Assembly (NCBI RefSeq): GCF_000147715.2
Contig: NC_017934.1
Coordinates: 1,302,001 to 1,366,000 of the forward strand
Length of the DNA stretch: 64,000 nucleotides
Reading direction: 5' to 3'
Source: Mesotoga prima MesG1.Ag.4.2
GTDB lineage: Bacteria; Thermotogota; Thermotogae; Petrotogales; Kosmotogaceae
A program made the position numbers and the translations under genes. Each line of letters begins with the position of its first letter. Positions within the stretch are counted from its first letter, which is position 1. The notes beneath the pieces are model-generated. The model saw nothing but the letters and a program-made list of their open reading frames with translations, made no database searches and had not been told where the DNA came from. This document shows positions 50,181-59,272 of the stretch, piece after piece.

Positions 50181-51470
50181 TCACTCCTCTACTCCCCTAA
50201 GCGTCATGAAGGAAGATTTGAAAAGCTGGAACTGAGCGGGTGGTTCAGGAATCTCTGCCTTTTCACAGAGGAAGATAAAAAAGCTTAGCATCTTCCTGAG
50301 GTGACCAGGTGAGACTTCCTCATCTAGGAATCCTTTGTTTAGGTAGGCACCACGCAGGGCTTGGAGTATTTCTTCGACGCTGTACAGTTCAAGAGCCGGT
50401 ACCTCAAGCATCGAAGCCAGCTCATCTACTACGTCTATCATGGGATCCTCACTCTCATAAATCCTTTCAAGAGATGACAAGAGCTCAGAATAGAAGCTCT
50501 CGGGATCCTCCCATTCCCGAGAATCATTGACTATCTTCATCGCCTCATTCTTCTCTTCCGGGGAGAGCGAATCGAACATCATCTTGAAGACGTCTCTGTT
50601 CTCGAAGATATATGTATACTTTCCCTTCGTCAAGCCAAAAGCAGCCAGGGTATCTAGATAGCCTGCTTCGATCTGAAGTATGGCTTTCTGGGAATCGAAA
50701 TCCAGAGTACTGCCGTACATAACTCTCGGTCTTATATGGGTGAGCTTAGCCCCGGAAAGATACGCCTGGAACTTCCCAATTCTATCTCTAAGAGCAGTTC
50801 TACCGATATCGACTAGAATGATCTCTCTAAAACCTCTTTCCAAAGCCATCTCAACTGGCTGATTTGAGTAGATTCCTCCATCGACAAAGGCCTTTCCGTC
50901 GATGACTACCGTTCTGAATCCGGGGAAATTCGCGCTTGCCATCAAATAATCCACTAGAGATCCTTGAGGTATATCTTCAATGAAGAGCATTTCGGGTCTG
51001 ACATCGGTCAGATCAAAAGTCACAAGTCCGAAGTCCATCGAGGAGTTTCTCACGGCTTCTTCGGATATCAAAGAGCTGAGCAGCTCCTTGAGGGGCGTCA
51101 CATCTATGCCTTCATTGATGACGTCTACAGCTCCCTGATAAAGCTCACCGAGACTCCAGTCAGAACCTCCTCCATATGCCTCGATCAACTTCCGCTGCGC
51201 TTCCGTTGGCTTCATCACGCTCTCTTCAGAAATGTTTCTCCAGACATCCAATGCTTTGTCGAAATCGCCTTGTGCAACTGCAGCGGCATTAAGAGAACCT
51301 ACCGAAGTACCGTAGACTCCACCCAAATCGACTCCGAGATCTATCAAAGCCTTCCAGGCACCGATCTCATAGCCGCCCTTCGCTCCACCGCCTGAAAGAA
51401 CCAGGGCAACACTTCCCGACAACATAATCAAAGGAGCCAAGATAAAAAGAGCAACCGCGAGACTTCTCAA
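50181..51470 (-). CDS. Exported patatin-like phospholipase
   Basis: Serine lipase of 429 residues with a signal peptide (about 1-22). The patatin catalytic dyad is visible: oxyanion loop LSGGGAKGGYEIG, nucleophile GTSVGS (G-x-S-x-G) and the Asp of VDGGIYSNQP. Residues beyond about 240 form a long helical region not typical of minimal patatins; no barrel domain is fused, but the next gene encodes a lipoprotein with barrel-like features. The enzyme probably acts on envelope lipids. The TTG start follows AGAGGTG. Confidence 0.88.
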   Translation of the reverse strand: MRSLAVALFILAPLIMLSGSVALVLSGGGAKGGYEIGAWKALIDLGVDLGGVYGTSVGSLNAAAVAQGDFDKALDVWRNISEESVMKPTEAQRKLIEAYGGGSDWSLGELYQGAVDVINEGIDVTPLKELLSSLISEEAVRNSSMDFGLVTFDLTDVRPEMLFIEDIPQGSLVDYLMASANFPGFRTVVIDGKAFVDGGIYSNQPVEMALERGFREIILVDIGRTALRDRIGKFQAYLSGAKLTHIRPRVMYGSTLDFDSQKAILQIEAGYLDTLAAFGLTKGKYTYIFENRDVFKMMFDSLSPEEKNEAMKIVNDSREWEDPESFYSELLSSLERIYESEDPMIDVVDELASMLEVPALELYSVEEILQALRGAYLNKGFLDEEVSPGHLRKMLSFFIFLCEKAEIPEPPAQFQLFKSSFMTLRGVEE

Positions 51471-51556
51471 TTTTTACACCTCTCTTCGGCAGTTTATAGA
51501 GGGATAATAGCATTATCTCAAAGCAAAACGGAAGAGAAAATCTAAATCTGACCTTT

Positions 51557-52465
51557 TCATTCAAGAAAAGAGATGATTAAAGGGATCGAAATTAGGGAGA
51601 AAAGAGTTGAGGAAGCTATCAATCTTGAAGAAAGCTCGAAGTCCGAATCAAAAAGCCGAGCAAATATCGACGTATTAGCTGCAGCCGGCATTGCACTCAT
51701 TATTATCAGCACTTTCTCAACCGTTTGCGGGAGCCTCAAGAAGGAAAGGAAAAGAAAGACTATCATCGGCGCAATGCAAAGTTTCAGAAGGCTGTAGATT
51801 ATTATCGTTCGCCCTTTCAGTATCGTGGAAATCTTCGAACTTGCCAAAATAATTCCTGCAACGATCATGGCCAGGGGGATAGTGCTCTCCCCAAGAAGTG
51901 CAAGAGCTTCGTCAAGAAAGACCGGAAGTTTAAGAGGTGTGAAGAAGAGAACAAGGCCAATGAAGACCGAGATCATTCCGGGATTCAGAAAGGCTTTTTT
52001 CCCTGACAGTTCCGTCTTGCCCGTCATTATCCTGATCCCAACGGTCCAGGTTAATATGTTGAACCAGATATTAAACACTGCACTGTAAAAAACACCTTCC
52101 TTTCCGATCACCAACTCCACAACCGGGTAGCCCATATAGGCGACGTTTCCGAAGAGCACAGCATAACGAAATACACTTCTAACATCACCGGTAAGTCTGA
52201 GAACTCTGGAAGAAGCAATTCCCAGGATCCAGAGAAACAAATAGAGCACACCACCGGCCATTAACAATATTACGGAGTTCGAAAGCATTTCGTAAGAAAA
52301 GTCGAAATTCATAGACTCTACTATCAAAGCGGGTAGGGTTATGTACAGGACAAATCTTGAGATCCCCTTTGTGAATAGATCGTCGGCCAAATTACTTTTC
52401 TTCATAATGAATCCAGTTCCTATCAAGACAAAGAAAGTAAGAATTTTCGAGACGATTGCGCTCAT
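51557..52465 (-). CDS. Auxin efflux carrier (AEC) family transporter
   Basis: Membrane transporter of 302 residues with about ten helices in two repeats. AEC features include FFVLIGTGFIMKKSNL at the start, LFGNVAYMGYPVVELVIG and SAMPAAANTSIFARLF near the C-terminal crossover. Bacterial members export or import malate and other organic or amino acids. I start at ATG 52465; it has no Shine-Dalgarno, but a TATAAT ends eight bases before it, so the message may be leaderless. Confidence 0.88.
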   Translation of the reverse strand: MSAIVSKILTFFVLIGTGFIMKKSNLADDLFTKGISRFVLYITLPALIVESMNFDFSYEMLSNSVILLMAGGVLYLFLWILGIASSRVLRLTGDVRSVFRYAVLFGNVAYMGYPVVELVIGKEGVFYSAVFNIWFNILTWTVGIRIMTGKTELSGKKAFLNPGMISVFIGLVLFFTPLKLPVFLDEALALLGESTIPLAMIVAGIILASSKISTILKGRTIIIYSLLKLCIAPMIVFLFLSFLRLPQTVEKVLIIMSAMPAAANTSIFARLFDSDFELSSRLIASSTLFSLISIPLIISFLE

Positions 52466-52472
52466 CAAAAGG

Positions 52473-52478
52473 ATTATA
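52473..52478 (-). promoter_or_regulatory. -10 box giving a possibly leaderless AEC transcript
   Basis: TATAAT on the minus strand ends seven bases before ATG 52465. Transcription would begin at or next to the start codon. A good -35 is not apparent. Confidence 0.4.
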
Positions 52479-52622
52479 AACCAGCATAACAAAGGACAGA
52501 ACAAAGAGAGGAGACTAGACGTACTTAAGGACCTTGAATGACCAATACTGAAGAACCAGGGCATTACATTAATGACTCAAAATTGTGATAAACTAGTCTT
52601 GTTAAAGATTATACTTTCCTTT

Positions 52623-52651
52623 TTGATATCCGGGCCATCCGGCTTTTATAT
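52623..52651 (+). promoter_or_regulatory. Candidate promoter of the DUF3798 ABC operon
   Basis: TTGATA (52623-52628) and TTATAT (52646-52651) are spaced 17 bases apart, about 75 bases before the binding-protein start codon. The leader contains short GC-rich inverted repeats but no riboswitch that I recognise. Confidence 0.45.
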
Positions 52652-52724
52652 CGGTCAAACAAGATATGTTATTAAAGGATGCCTGTCGGGCAGCCTCAAT
52701 TCCTTAATAAAAGGGGGTTTTTGA

Positions 52725-53900
52725 ATGCGCAAAGCACTATTAGTTCTGCTGGTAGTTCTTGTAAGCGCGGCTTTCATGTTTGCCGCAGAATTTCACATCG
52801 GCGTTGTAACCGGAACGGTGTCACAGTCTGAAGATGATCTTCGAGGCGCCGAAGCGCTGATCAAGAAATACGGAGATGCTGCTTCCGGTGGGATGATCGT
52901 ACATCTTACTTACCCTGATAACTTCATGTCTGAACAAGAGACAGTTATAGCACAGATAACTGGTCTCGCAGACGATCCTCTGATGAAGGCTATCATTGTC
53001 AACCAGGCAATTCCTGGAACAGTCGAGAGCTTCAGAAGAATCAGGGAAACAAGACCAGACATTCTTCTTCTTGCCGGTCTGCCTCACGAAGATCCTCCAA
53101 TGCTAGCCGATGCAGCTGATCTTTCCGTCAACGCCGACTCACTGGCACGTGGCTACCTCATAATCTACACGGCCAAGCAGCTGGGCGCAGAGAAGTTCAT
53201 GCATATCTCATTCCCAAGGCACATGTCTTACGAACTTCTTTCCAAACGAAGAGACATTATGAGAGCTGCATGTGAAGAACTCGGCCTCGAGTTTATTGAC
53301 ATGGGTTCTCCTGACCCTGTCAGTGACGTTGGAATCGCAGGAGCACAACAGTTCATTCTTGAAAAAGTCCCCGCCTGGCTTGACGAGTATGGACCAAAGA
53401 CCGCCTTCTTCTGTACAAACGATGCCCACACAGAACCTCTTCTCAAGAGAGTTGCCGAACTTGGCGGTTATTTCATCGAAGCCGATCTTCCTTCTCCTCT
53501 CATGGGCTATCCTGGCGCACTTGGTATCTCCTTCACTGAGGAAGAGACTGGCAACTGGCCGGCAATACTCGCAAAGGTAGAAGAAGCCGTTGTCGCGAAA
53601 GGTGCGGCAGGAAGAATGGGTACATGGGCTTACTCTCTTGGTTACACGACTACAGCAGCTCTTGCTGAACATGCCAAGAATGTCATTGAAGGCAAATGTG
53701 AGGTTGACGACTTCGATGCAGTTATGGCTGCATTTGCCGAATACACACCAGGCGCGGCTTGGAATGGAAGCTATTACGTCGATGCCAATGGAATCGAGCA
53801 AGAGAACTACCTCCTGATCTATCAGGATACCTACATATTTGGCAAAGGTTACATGGGAATCACGGAAGTAGAAGTTCCTGAGAAATATCTAAACTTCTAG
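52725..53900 (+). CDS. DUF3798-like substrate-binding protein of an ABC importer
   Basis: A 391-residue exported protein: signal peptide of about 20 residues (ALLVLLVVLVSAAFMFA), no lipobox, then a type I periplasmic-binding-protein-like fold with two Rossmann lobes (FHIGVVTGTVSQSEDDLRGA, KAIIVNQAIPG, KFMHISFPRHMSYELLSKRR, PKTAFFCTNDAHTEPLLKRV). The sequence fits DUF3798 proteins, whose ligand is not known to me. It heads an operon with an RbsA-type ATPase and two RbsC-type permeases, and is separated from them by a strong terminator, which should make the binder more abundant than the membrane complex. Confidence 0.82.
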   Translation: MRKALLVLLVVLVSAAFMFAAEFHIGVVTGTVSQSEDDLRGAEALIKKYGDAASGGMIVHLTYPDNFMSEQETVIAQITGLADDPLMKAIIVNQAIPGTVESFRRIRETRPDILLLAGLPHEDPPMLADAADLSVNADSLARGYLIIYTAKQLGAEKFMHISFPRHMSYELLSKRRDIMRAACEELGLEFIDMGSPDPVSDVGIAGAQQFILEKVPAWLDEYGPKTAFFCTNDAHTEPLLKRVAELGGYFIEADLPSPLMGYPGALGISFTEEETGNWPAILAKVEEAVVAKGAAGRMGTWAYSLGYTTTAALAEHAKNVIEGKCEVDDFDAVMAAFAEYTPGAAWNGSYYVDANGIEQENYLLIYQDTYIFGKGYMGITEVEVPEKYLNF

Positions 53901-53915
53901 GCTAATAGCGTCGAG

Positions 53916-53940
53916 AAGGGGGGTAAGCCCCCCTTTTCTT
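53916..53940 (+). terminator. Intercistronic terminator/attenuator after the binding protein
   Basis: AAGGGGGG, loop TAAG and CCCCCCTT form a perfect 8-bp stem at 53916-53935, followed by TTCTT. It lies between the binding-protein and ATPase genes of one operon, so partial readthrough is expected. Confidence 0.85.
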
Positions 53941-53975
53941 GATTCTTTCCAACGTTCGGTATTTGGGGTGAAGCC

Positions 53976-55580
53976 ATGGATGAAAAGCAATACTTGCTGA
54001 AGATGGAAAACATCAGCAAAGAGTTCTTCGGTAATCAGGTTTTGAAAGATGTTACTCTTAGAATTGGAAAAGGCGAGATCGTTGGATTAGTTGGAGAAAA
54101 CGGCGCCGGAAAGTCAACGCTCATGAACATTCTCTTCGGCCTGCCTGTGATTCATGAAACTGGTGGTTTTCAAGGAAGGATACTTCTAGATGGCGTCGAA
54201 GTCAATTTTGCCAGTCCCTTTGAAGCGATAGAAGCAGGGATTGGCATGGTTCATCAGGAGTTCATACTTATACCCGGCTTCACGGCAACGGAGAACATCC
54301 TTCTGAATAGAGAATCGACCAACTACAACATTTTCGTAGAGGTCTTCGGCGAGAGACTACGTACCCTAAACAGAGAAGAAATGCACAAAAGAGCCGTTGC
54401 TGCAATAGAAAAGCTTGAGGTCCAGCTGGACCCTGATATGCTCGTTAGCGAAATGCCTGTCGGACACAGGCAGTTCACGGAGATCGCGAGAGAGATGGAT
54501 AGAAAGTCCACGAAGCTCCTCGTTCTCGACGAACCGACGGCCGTCCTAACGGAATCGGAAGCGGAAACGATGCTGACAGCGGCAAGAAGACTTGCAAATA
54601 AGGGACTTTCTATAATCTTCATTAGTCACAGGTTGAGCGAAGTGTTGAAAATAGCAGATCGTCTAGTGGTACTTAGGGACGGTCAGGTTGTTCGAGAGCT
54701 GGAATCCTCAAAGACGACTCCAAGAGAGGTCGCATCTTTGATGGTAGGTAGAGAAATAAAGGACAGCTCCTCGGTTAGAGCAAATATAGGTGAAGAGCCT
54801 GAAATTGTTCTGGACATAAAGGATCTCTGGGTAGACATGCCCGGAGAACAGGTAAATGGAGTCAATCTCCAGGTTCACAAAGGAGAGATTCTCGGTATTG
54901 GAGGTCTTGCAGGCCAAGGAAAGCTTGGAATTGCCAACGGAGTAATGGGTCTCTTTCCCGCGGAAGGTGAGGTCTATTACAAAGGCGAAAGATTACCGCT
55001 AAACAATCCCGTCGGCGTCCTGAGTAGAGGCATCGCATTCGTTTCGGAAGACAGAAGGGGCGTTGGTCTCCTCCTCGATGAACCGATAGATTTGAATATT
55101 GTTTTCACCGCGATCCAGATTCAAGGAAGGTTCATCAAGAATCTTCTAGGTGGCTTGATCAAGTGGCGAGATGACAAAGAAATCTCAAGGGTAGCCAGAG
55201 AGTACGTTGAATCTCTCCAGATCAAATGCGTTAGCGAAAAACAGCAGGCGAAGGAGCTTTCAGGAGGAAATCAACAGAAGGTATGTCTTGCCAAGGCCTT
55301 CGTTCTCGAACCCGATCTCTTGTTTGTCTCTGAACCAACGAGGGGAATTGACGTAGGCGCGAAGAGCGTGGTTCTCGAAACCCTAAGAACACAAAATCGA
55401 GAACACGGCACAACAATCATTATGACCTCCTCCGAGCTAGAGGAGCTTCGCTCGATCTGCGACAGAATAGCAATAGTAAGTGAAGGAAGGATAATTGGAA
55501 TTCTGCCGCCGACGGCCGATCCGGCTGACTTCGGTTTGCTTATGCTGGGCGAACAGGAAGAGGTGAAGGAAAGTGTTTGA
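53976..55580 (+). CDS. RbsA-type ABC importer ATPase (two nucleotide-binding domains)
   Basis: A 534-residue protein with duplicated ABC domains, as in ribose, galactose and nucleoside/BMP importers. The first half has Walker A GENGAGKST, Q-loop, a weak signature (VGHRQFTEIA) and Walker B LLVLDEPTAVLT. The second half has a modified Walker A region (GLAGQGKLGI) and a good signature LSGGNQQKVCLAKAF with LLFVSEPTRGID. The asymmetric sites are typical of this class. GGGGTGA precedes the ATG. It ends by overlapping the first permease gene. Confidence 0.92.
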   Translation: MDEKQYLLKMENISKEFFGNQVLKDVTLRIGKGEIVGLVGENGAGKSTLMNILFGLPVIHETGGFQGRILLDGVEVNFASPFEAIEAGIGMVHQEFILIPGFTATENILLNRESTNYNIFVEVFGERLRTLNREEMHKRAVAAIEKLEVQLDPDMLVSEMPVGHRQFTEIAREMDRKSTKLLVLDEPTAVLTESEAETMLTAARRLANKGLSIIFISHRLSEVLKIADRLVVLRDGQVVRELESSKTTPREVASLMVGREIKDSSSVRANIGEEPEIVLDIKDLWVDMPGEQVNGVNLQVHKGEILGIGGLAGQGKLGIANGVMGLFPAEGEVYYKGERLPLNNPVGVLSRGIAFVSEDRRGVGLLLDEPIDLNIVFTAIQIQGRFIKNLLGGLIKWRDDKEISRVAREYVESLQIKCVSEKQQAKELSGGNQQKVCLAKAFVLEPDLLFVSEPTRGIDVGAKSVVLETLRTQNREHGTTIIMTSSELEELRSICDRIAIVSEGRIIGILPPTADPADFGLLMLGEQEEVKESV

Positions 55581-56616
55581 AAGCATTGCAAACCTTATAG
55601 AGAAGGCCGGTTGGCCGAGAATCATAATTGCTCTCTTCCTTTTATCTCTTTTCGTAATAGCACCATTTGTTAACATAAGTATCGGGACGTCGATTAGCGA
55701 CACATTAGTAAGGTTTGCCATGAACTCCGTCCTGGTTCTTTCGCTCGTACCGATGGTTCAATCCGGTTGTGGATTGAATTTCGGAATGCAGCTCGGTGTA
55801 ATTGCAGGATTGATCGGTGCGGTTACAAGCATTGAACTCGGTGTAACGGGGCTTGCCGGTTTCTTGACAGCAATTGGCATTGCAATACCATTCGCAGCAA
55901 TTCTAGGGTTCTTCTACGGCCTTTTGCTAAACAGAGTTAAGGGAGACGAGATGGTCGTAGCAACATACGTGGGTTTCTCTTCGGTGGCCTTCATGAGTAT
56001 GATGTGGCTTCTCCTGCCATATAAGAGCCCGAACATGATATGGGGATATGGAGGCTCCGGTCTAAGGACAACCATAAGTGTCGAGGGATACTGGTTGGGT
56101 GTCCTGAACAATTTTCTCAGCATAAGAATCGGAAACTTCTTCTTTCCAACGGGAACGATCCTTTTCTTCGCCCTCATTGCCTTGCTGGTCTGGTCATTCT
56201 TCAAGACGAAGCTAGGAACTGCGATGACGGCGGCAGGATCAAATCCTGTATATGCAAAAGCAGCCGGAGTTAATGTAGACAGAATGAGAATTCTATCAGT
56301 CGTGATCTCTACGGTTATCGCGGCTGTGGGAATCATTGTCTATGAACAGAGTTTCGGATTCATTCAGTTATACATGGCCCCTCTATTGATGGCCTTTCCG
56401 GCCGTTGCTGCTTTACTGCTCGGGGGCGCATCTGTTTCGAAGGCGTCTATGGGAAACGTCATAATTGGAGCGTTCTTGTTCCAGGGAATTCTAACTATGA
56501 CACCTTCCGTCATGAATAATCTTATTAAGAGCGACATGTCGGAGGTAATCAGGATAATCGTCTCTAACGGTATGATTGTTTATGCTTTGACGAGAAGAAC
56601 GAAGGTGAGAAAATGA
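55573..56616 (+). CDS. RbsC-type ABC permease 1
   Basis: Membrane subunit of 347 residues, about nine helices, of the branched-chain/ribose permease family. The coupling region is visible near GSNPVYAKAAGVNVDRMRIL and the closing helices carry LLLGGASVSKASMGNV. GTG starts it within the ATPase gene. It forms a heterodimer with the next permease. Confidence 0.9.
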   Translation: MFESIANLIEKAGWPRIIIALFLLSLFVIAPFVNISIGTSISDTLVRFAMNSVLVLSLVPMVQSGCGLNFGMQLGVIAGLIGAVTSIELGVTGLAGFLTAIGIAIPFAAILGFFYGLLLNRVKGDEMVVATYVGFSSVAFMSMMWLLLPYKSPNMIWGYGGSGLRTTISVEGYWLGVLNNFLSIRIGNFFFPTGTILFFALIALLVWSFFKTKLGTAMTAAGSNPVYAKAAGVNVDRMRILSVVISTVIAAVGIIVYEQSFGFIQLYMAPLLMAFPAVAALLLGGASVSKASMGNVIIGAFLFQGILTMTPSVMNNLIKSDMSEVIRIIVSNGMIVYALTRRTKVRK

Positions 56617-57752
56617 AGGATCAGAGCTTAACACGCGCAAAGAATCCATTGGTGAGATTCGTAATTTCCAATGCGGTTCCAATCTTGTTTGTCATTCTCC
56701 TTATTTTCGCCGTACCGTTGTCGGGATTCTCAACTGATTATCTTCTGAACGAAATCATCACGAGACTCGGGAGAAACTCCTTCCTTGTCATATCTCTGCT
56801 GATACCTGTTATGGCCGGCATGGGATTGAATTTCGGCATTGTGCTTGGAGCCATGGCAGGGCAGATAGGCTTGATTTTCATGCTCGACTGGGGAGTAGTA
56901 GGTATTCCGGGAATTGTTCTTGCTATGCTTGTTGGAACACCAATCGCGATTCTTTTGGGCATGCTTGCGGGAATGATCCTCAATCGTGCCAAAGGCAGAG
57001 AGATGGTTACATCAATGATTTTGGGATTCTTCATAAACGGAATCTATCAGCTTACGATCCTCTACGGTATGGGAAGTTTAATACCGATTGCCAGTGACAA
57101 GTTGCTGCTTCCCAGAGGATACGGTGTCAGAAATGCAATCGATTTAATAAGCGTAAGAAAAGCTCTCGACAATATGTGGTCAATTGAAATAAGCGGGGTC
57201 TCTATTCCTCTCGGTGTCTTCGCAATAATAGCTGCACTCTGCATATTTGTTTTCTGGTTCACGAGAACAAAGCTTGGTCAAGACATGAGGGCTGTGGGCC
57301 AGGATATGCAGGTGGCGGCAACCGCCGGAATAAATGTGGATAGAACGAGAACGCTCTCGATAATTATCTCGACCGTTCTCGCCTGTTACGGTCAGATTAT
57401 CTTCCTGCAGAATATCGGGACAATCAACACATATAATTCCCACGATCAGGTCGGAACGTTCGCCATTGCCGCGCTTCTTATTGGAGGCGCCTCAGTCGCA
57501 AAAGCAACCATTCCAAATGTCTTCATTGGAATCACTCTCTTCCATCTAACCTTCATAGTCGCTCCAAGAGCGGGAAAAGAACTCTTAGGCCAAGCACAGA
57601 TCGGCGAGTTTTTCAGGGTCTTTGTATCTTATGGAATAATCGCCATCTCACTTGCTCTCTACGCCTGGAGAAGACAGGTTGAAAAGGAGACTGAAAGAAG
57701 ACAGGCAAAGGCAGCAATCAAAGCAGCGGTTGAAGATGGGACAGGAGGCTGA
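56613..57752 (+). CDS. RbsC-type ABC permease 2
   Basis: Second permease of 379 residues, paralogous to the first (MGLNFGIVLGAMAGQIGL compared with GLNFGMQLGVIAGLIGA in permease 1). The coupling-helix region is near AVGQDMQVAATAGINVDRTR, and the end carries LLIGGASVAKATIPNV. The C-terminal tail is highly charged and cytosolic. The ATG overlaps the previous stop in ATGA. Confidence 0.9.
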   Translation: MKDQSLTRAKNPLVRFVISNAVPILFVILLIFAVPLSGFSTDYLLNEIITRLGRNSFLVISLLIPVMAGMGLNFGIVLGAMAGQIGLIFMLDWGVVGIPGIVLAMLVGTPIAILLGMLAGMILNRAKGREMVTSMILGFFINGIYQLTILYGMGSLIPIASDKLLLPRGYGVRNAIDLISVRKALDNMWSIEISGVSIPLGVFAIIAALCIFVFWFTRTKLGQDMRAVGQDMQVAATAGINVDRTRTLSIIISTVLACYGQIIFLQNIGTINTYNSHDQVGTFAIAALLIGGASVAKATIPNVFIGITLFHLTFIVAPRAGKELLGQAQIGEFFRVFVSYGIIAISLALYAWRRQVEKETERRQAKAAIKAAVEDGTGG

Positions 57753-57756
57753 TCGC

Positions 57757-58140
57757 ATGAGGAGGAACGTTATTAGAGTCGCCCTTGTTGTGGTCCTTGT
57801 TGCTCTTGGATTCGGTCTTTATGTCCTAGGAAAACAACATACCATTTTCGTAGAAAACAAAGACATCGTCGTAGACGGCGTCGAATATAAATCGGCAAAT
57901 ACAATAAATGTAATTGTCGACGATGTCGATCTTGAGGATGTCAAAAAGGGAAAGAGAAAGGTTGCTTATTCAGCCGGTCCATGGCACAAAATAAAGGCAG
58001 TTGAAGTGCTTCCTGATGGGACTACAAGGGAAATTGAACGAAAGTTTACTTTGTCGCCAAACGATACTGCAGTAATAAATCTTGTCGCGCTTTTTGAAGT
58101 CGAAGAGGGATGGCTTACGATAGAGCAAGCCGAGCGATGA
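57757..58140 (+). CDS. Single-pass membrane protein linked to the ABC importer (DUF6672-like)
   Basis: A 127-residue protein with one N-terminal transmembrane helix (VIRVALVVVLVALGFGLYVLG) and a small extracytoplasmic beta-rich domain (TIFVENKDIVVDGVEYKS, GTTREIERKFTL). It starts five bases after the permease stop, behind AGGAGG, and ends the operon. It resembles the DUF6672 family, which I recall next to such transporters; that recollection should be checked. An accessory or assembly role for the importer is an inference from position. Confidence 0.65.
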   Translation: MRRNVIRVALVVVLVALGFGLYVLGKQHTIFVENKDIVVDGVEYKSANTINVIVDDVDLEDVKKGKRKVAYSAGPWHKIKAVEVLPDGTTREIERKFTLSPNDTAVINLVALFEVEEGWLTIEQAER

Positions 58141-58180
58141 AATCTCGAAATGAATGGTTGAGCTAAGCGCAATTGATGAT

Positions 58181-58222
58181 AAAGGGACTGAATGTTGTAA
58201 GCGTTCGGTCCCTTTTCTTTTT
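58181..58222 (+). terminator. Terminator of the DUF3798 ABC operon
   Basis: AAAGGGACTGAA (58181-58192) pairs with TTCGGTCCCTTT (58204-58215), with one G-T pair, and is followed by TCTTTTT. It lies 40 bases after the last gene. Confidence 0.85.
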
Positions 58223-58347
58223 GGATCGAAAAATATTCGAATAAAGGGTCGTTCTTCTAGGACAAGCCTTTCACAAGTTGATAGGCGAATCATCGTCAAT
58301 CGATTCTTGAAAGCTCCTCTGAAAACAATCGCAGTCTAGATCGTTGT

Positions 58348-58375
58348 TTGAGCGTAGCAAGGATTGTGATATACT
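58348..58375 (+). promoter_or_regulatory. Sigma-70-type promoter of the SDR gene
   Basis: TTGAGC (58348-58353) and TATACT (58370-58375) are 16 bases apart, about 54 bases before the ATG. Confidence 0.6.
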
Positions 58376-58428
58376 AAATATAGCAGAGACAAACTATCGG
58401 ATTTCATCCTCATCTAAGGAGGTTCACT

Positions 58429-59190
58429 ATGAAGAGATTCGAAGGCAAGATAGTAATGATATCGGGAGGAAGCTCTGGGATCGGAGCCGAAACCGCCATC
58501 GCATTCGCAGAAGAGGGAGCAAAGGTAGTAATTACAGATGTCAATGAAGAAAAAGGAAGGAAGTTAGCCGAAGAGATAAACGAATCCGGCGGCACTGCAG
58601 TGTTCATGAAGCACAATGTCGCAGACGCCAAGCAGACAAAGGAAATAATCAACAAAATCGTAGAGAAGTTTGGAAAGCTTGATGTCGCATTCAATAACGC
58701 TGGGATTGCTGGCCCTTCTCTTCCGATATCTGAGTACCCTGAAGAGGACTGGGAACGAGTGATTTCGATCAATTTGCTGGGCGTCTATTATGGAATGAAA
58801 TACCAGATTCAGCAGATGCTTAAGCAGGGCGGAGGAGCAATTGTAAACAACTCTTCTATACTCGGAAAAGTCGGTTTCAACAATGCCTCCGCTTATGTAG
58901 CCGCCAAACACGCTGTCGTTGGACTGACGAAAGCCGCAGCGCTGGAGCATGCAAGCAAAAACATCAGAATCAATGCCGTTAATCCTGCTTTCATAAAGAC
59001 CCCGCTGATTGAGAATGCCGGAATGAAAGAGGGTACGGAGATGTACGACATGCTAGTTGGCTTGCATCCTATAGGCAGGCTCGGAAATCCCAGAGAAGTC
59101 GCTAATGCCGTCTTGTTTCTTTCCAGTGAGGACGCCTCTTTTGTTCATGGAGAGTCTTTGATGGTAGACGGTGGTTATACGGCGAAATAA
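58429..59190 (+). CDS. Short-chain dehydrogenase/reductase
   Basis: Classical SDR of 253 residues: nucleotide motif SGGSSGIGAETA (TGxxxGIG type), NNAGIAG, catalytic Ser in NNSSILG and Tyr-x-x-x-Lys in SAYVAAKHA. Asp in VITDVNEE after the second strand suggests NAD(H) rather than NADP(H). It ends with the FabG-like DGGYTAK. Its substrate is unknown. It stands alone between its own promoter and terminator, with AGGAGG before the ATG. Confidence 0.9.
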   Translation: MKRFEGKIVMISGGSSGIGAETAIAFAEEGAKVVITDVNEEKGRKLAEEINESGGTAVFMKHNVADAKQTKEIINKIVEKFGKLDVAFNNAGIAGPSLPISEYPEEDWERVISINLLGVYYGMKYQIQQMLKQGGGAIVNNSSILGKVGFNNASAYVAAKHAVVGLTKAAALEHASKNIRINAVNPAFIKTPLIENAGMKEGTEMYDMLVGLHPIGRLGNPREVANAVLFLSSEDASFVHGESLMVDGGYTAK

Positions 59191-59207
59191 TTGTGATTGT
59201 TCCTACT

Positions 59208-59237
59208 GAGGGCGCCATTAGGCGTCCTCTTCTTTTA
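59208..59237 (+). terminator. Terminator of the SDR gene
   Basis: GAGGGCGCC, loop ATTA and GGCGTCCTC form a 9-bp stem with one G-T pair (59208-59229), followed by TTCTTTTA. Confidence 0.85.
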
Positions 59238-59272
59238 TAATGGAGTAGAGTATTCATTCAGAGGAGAACTTC

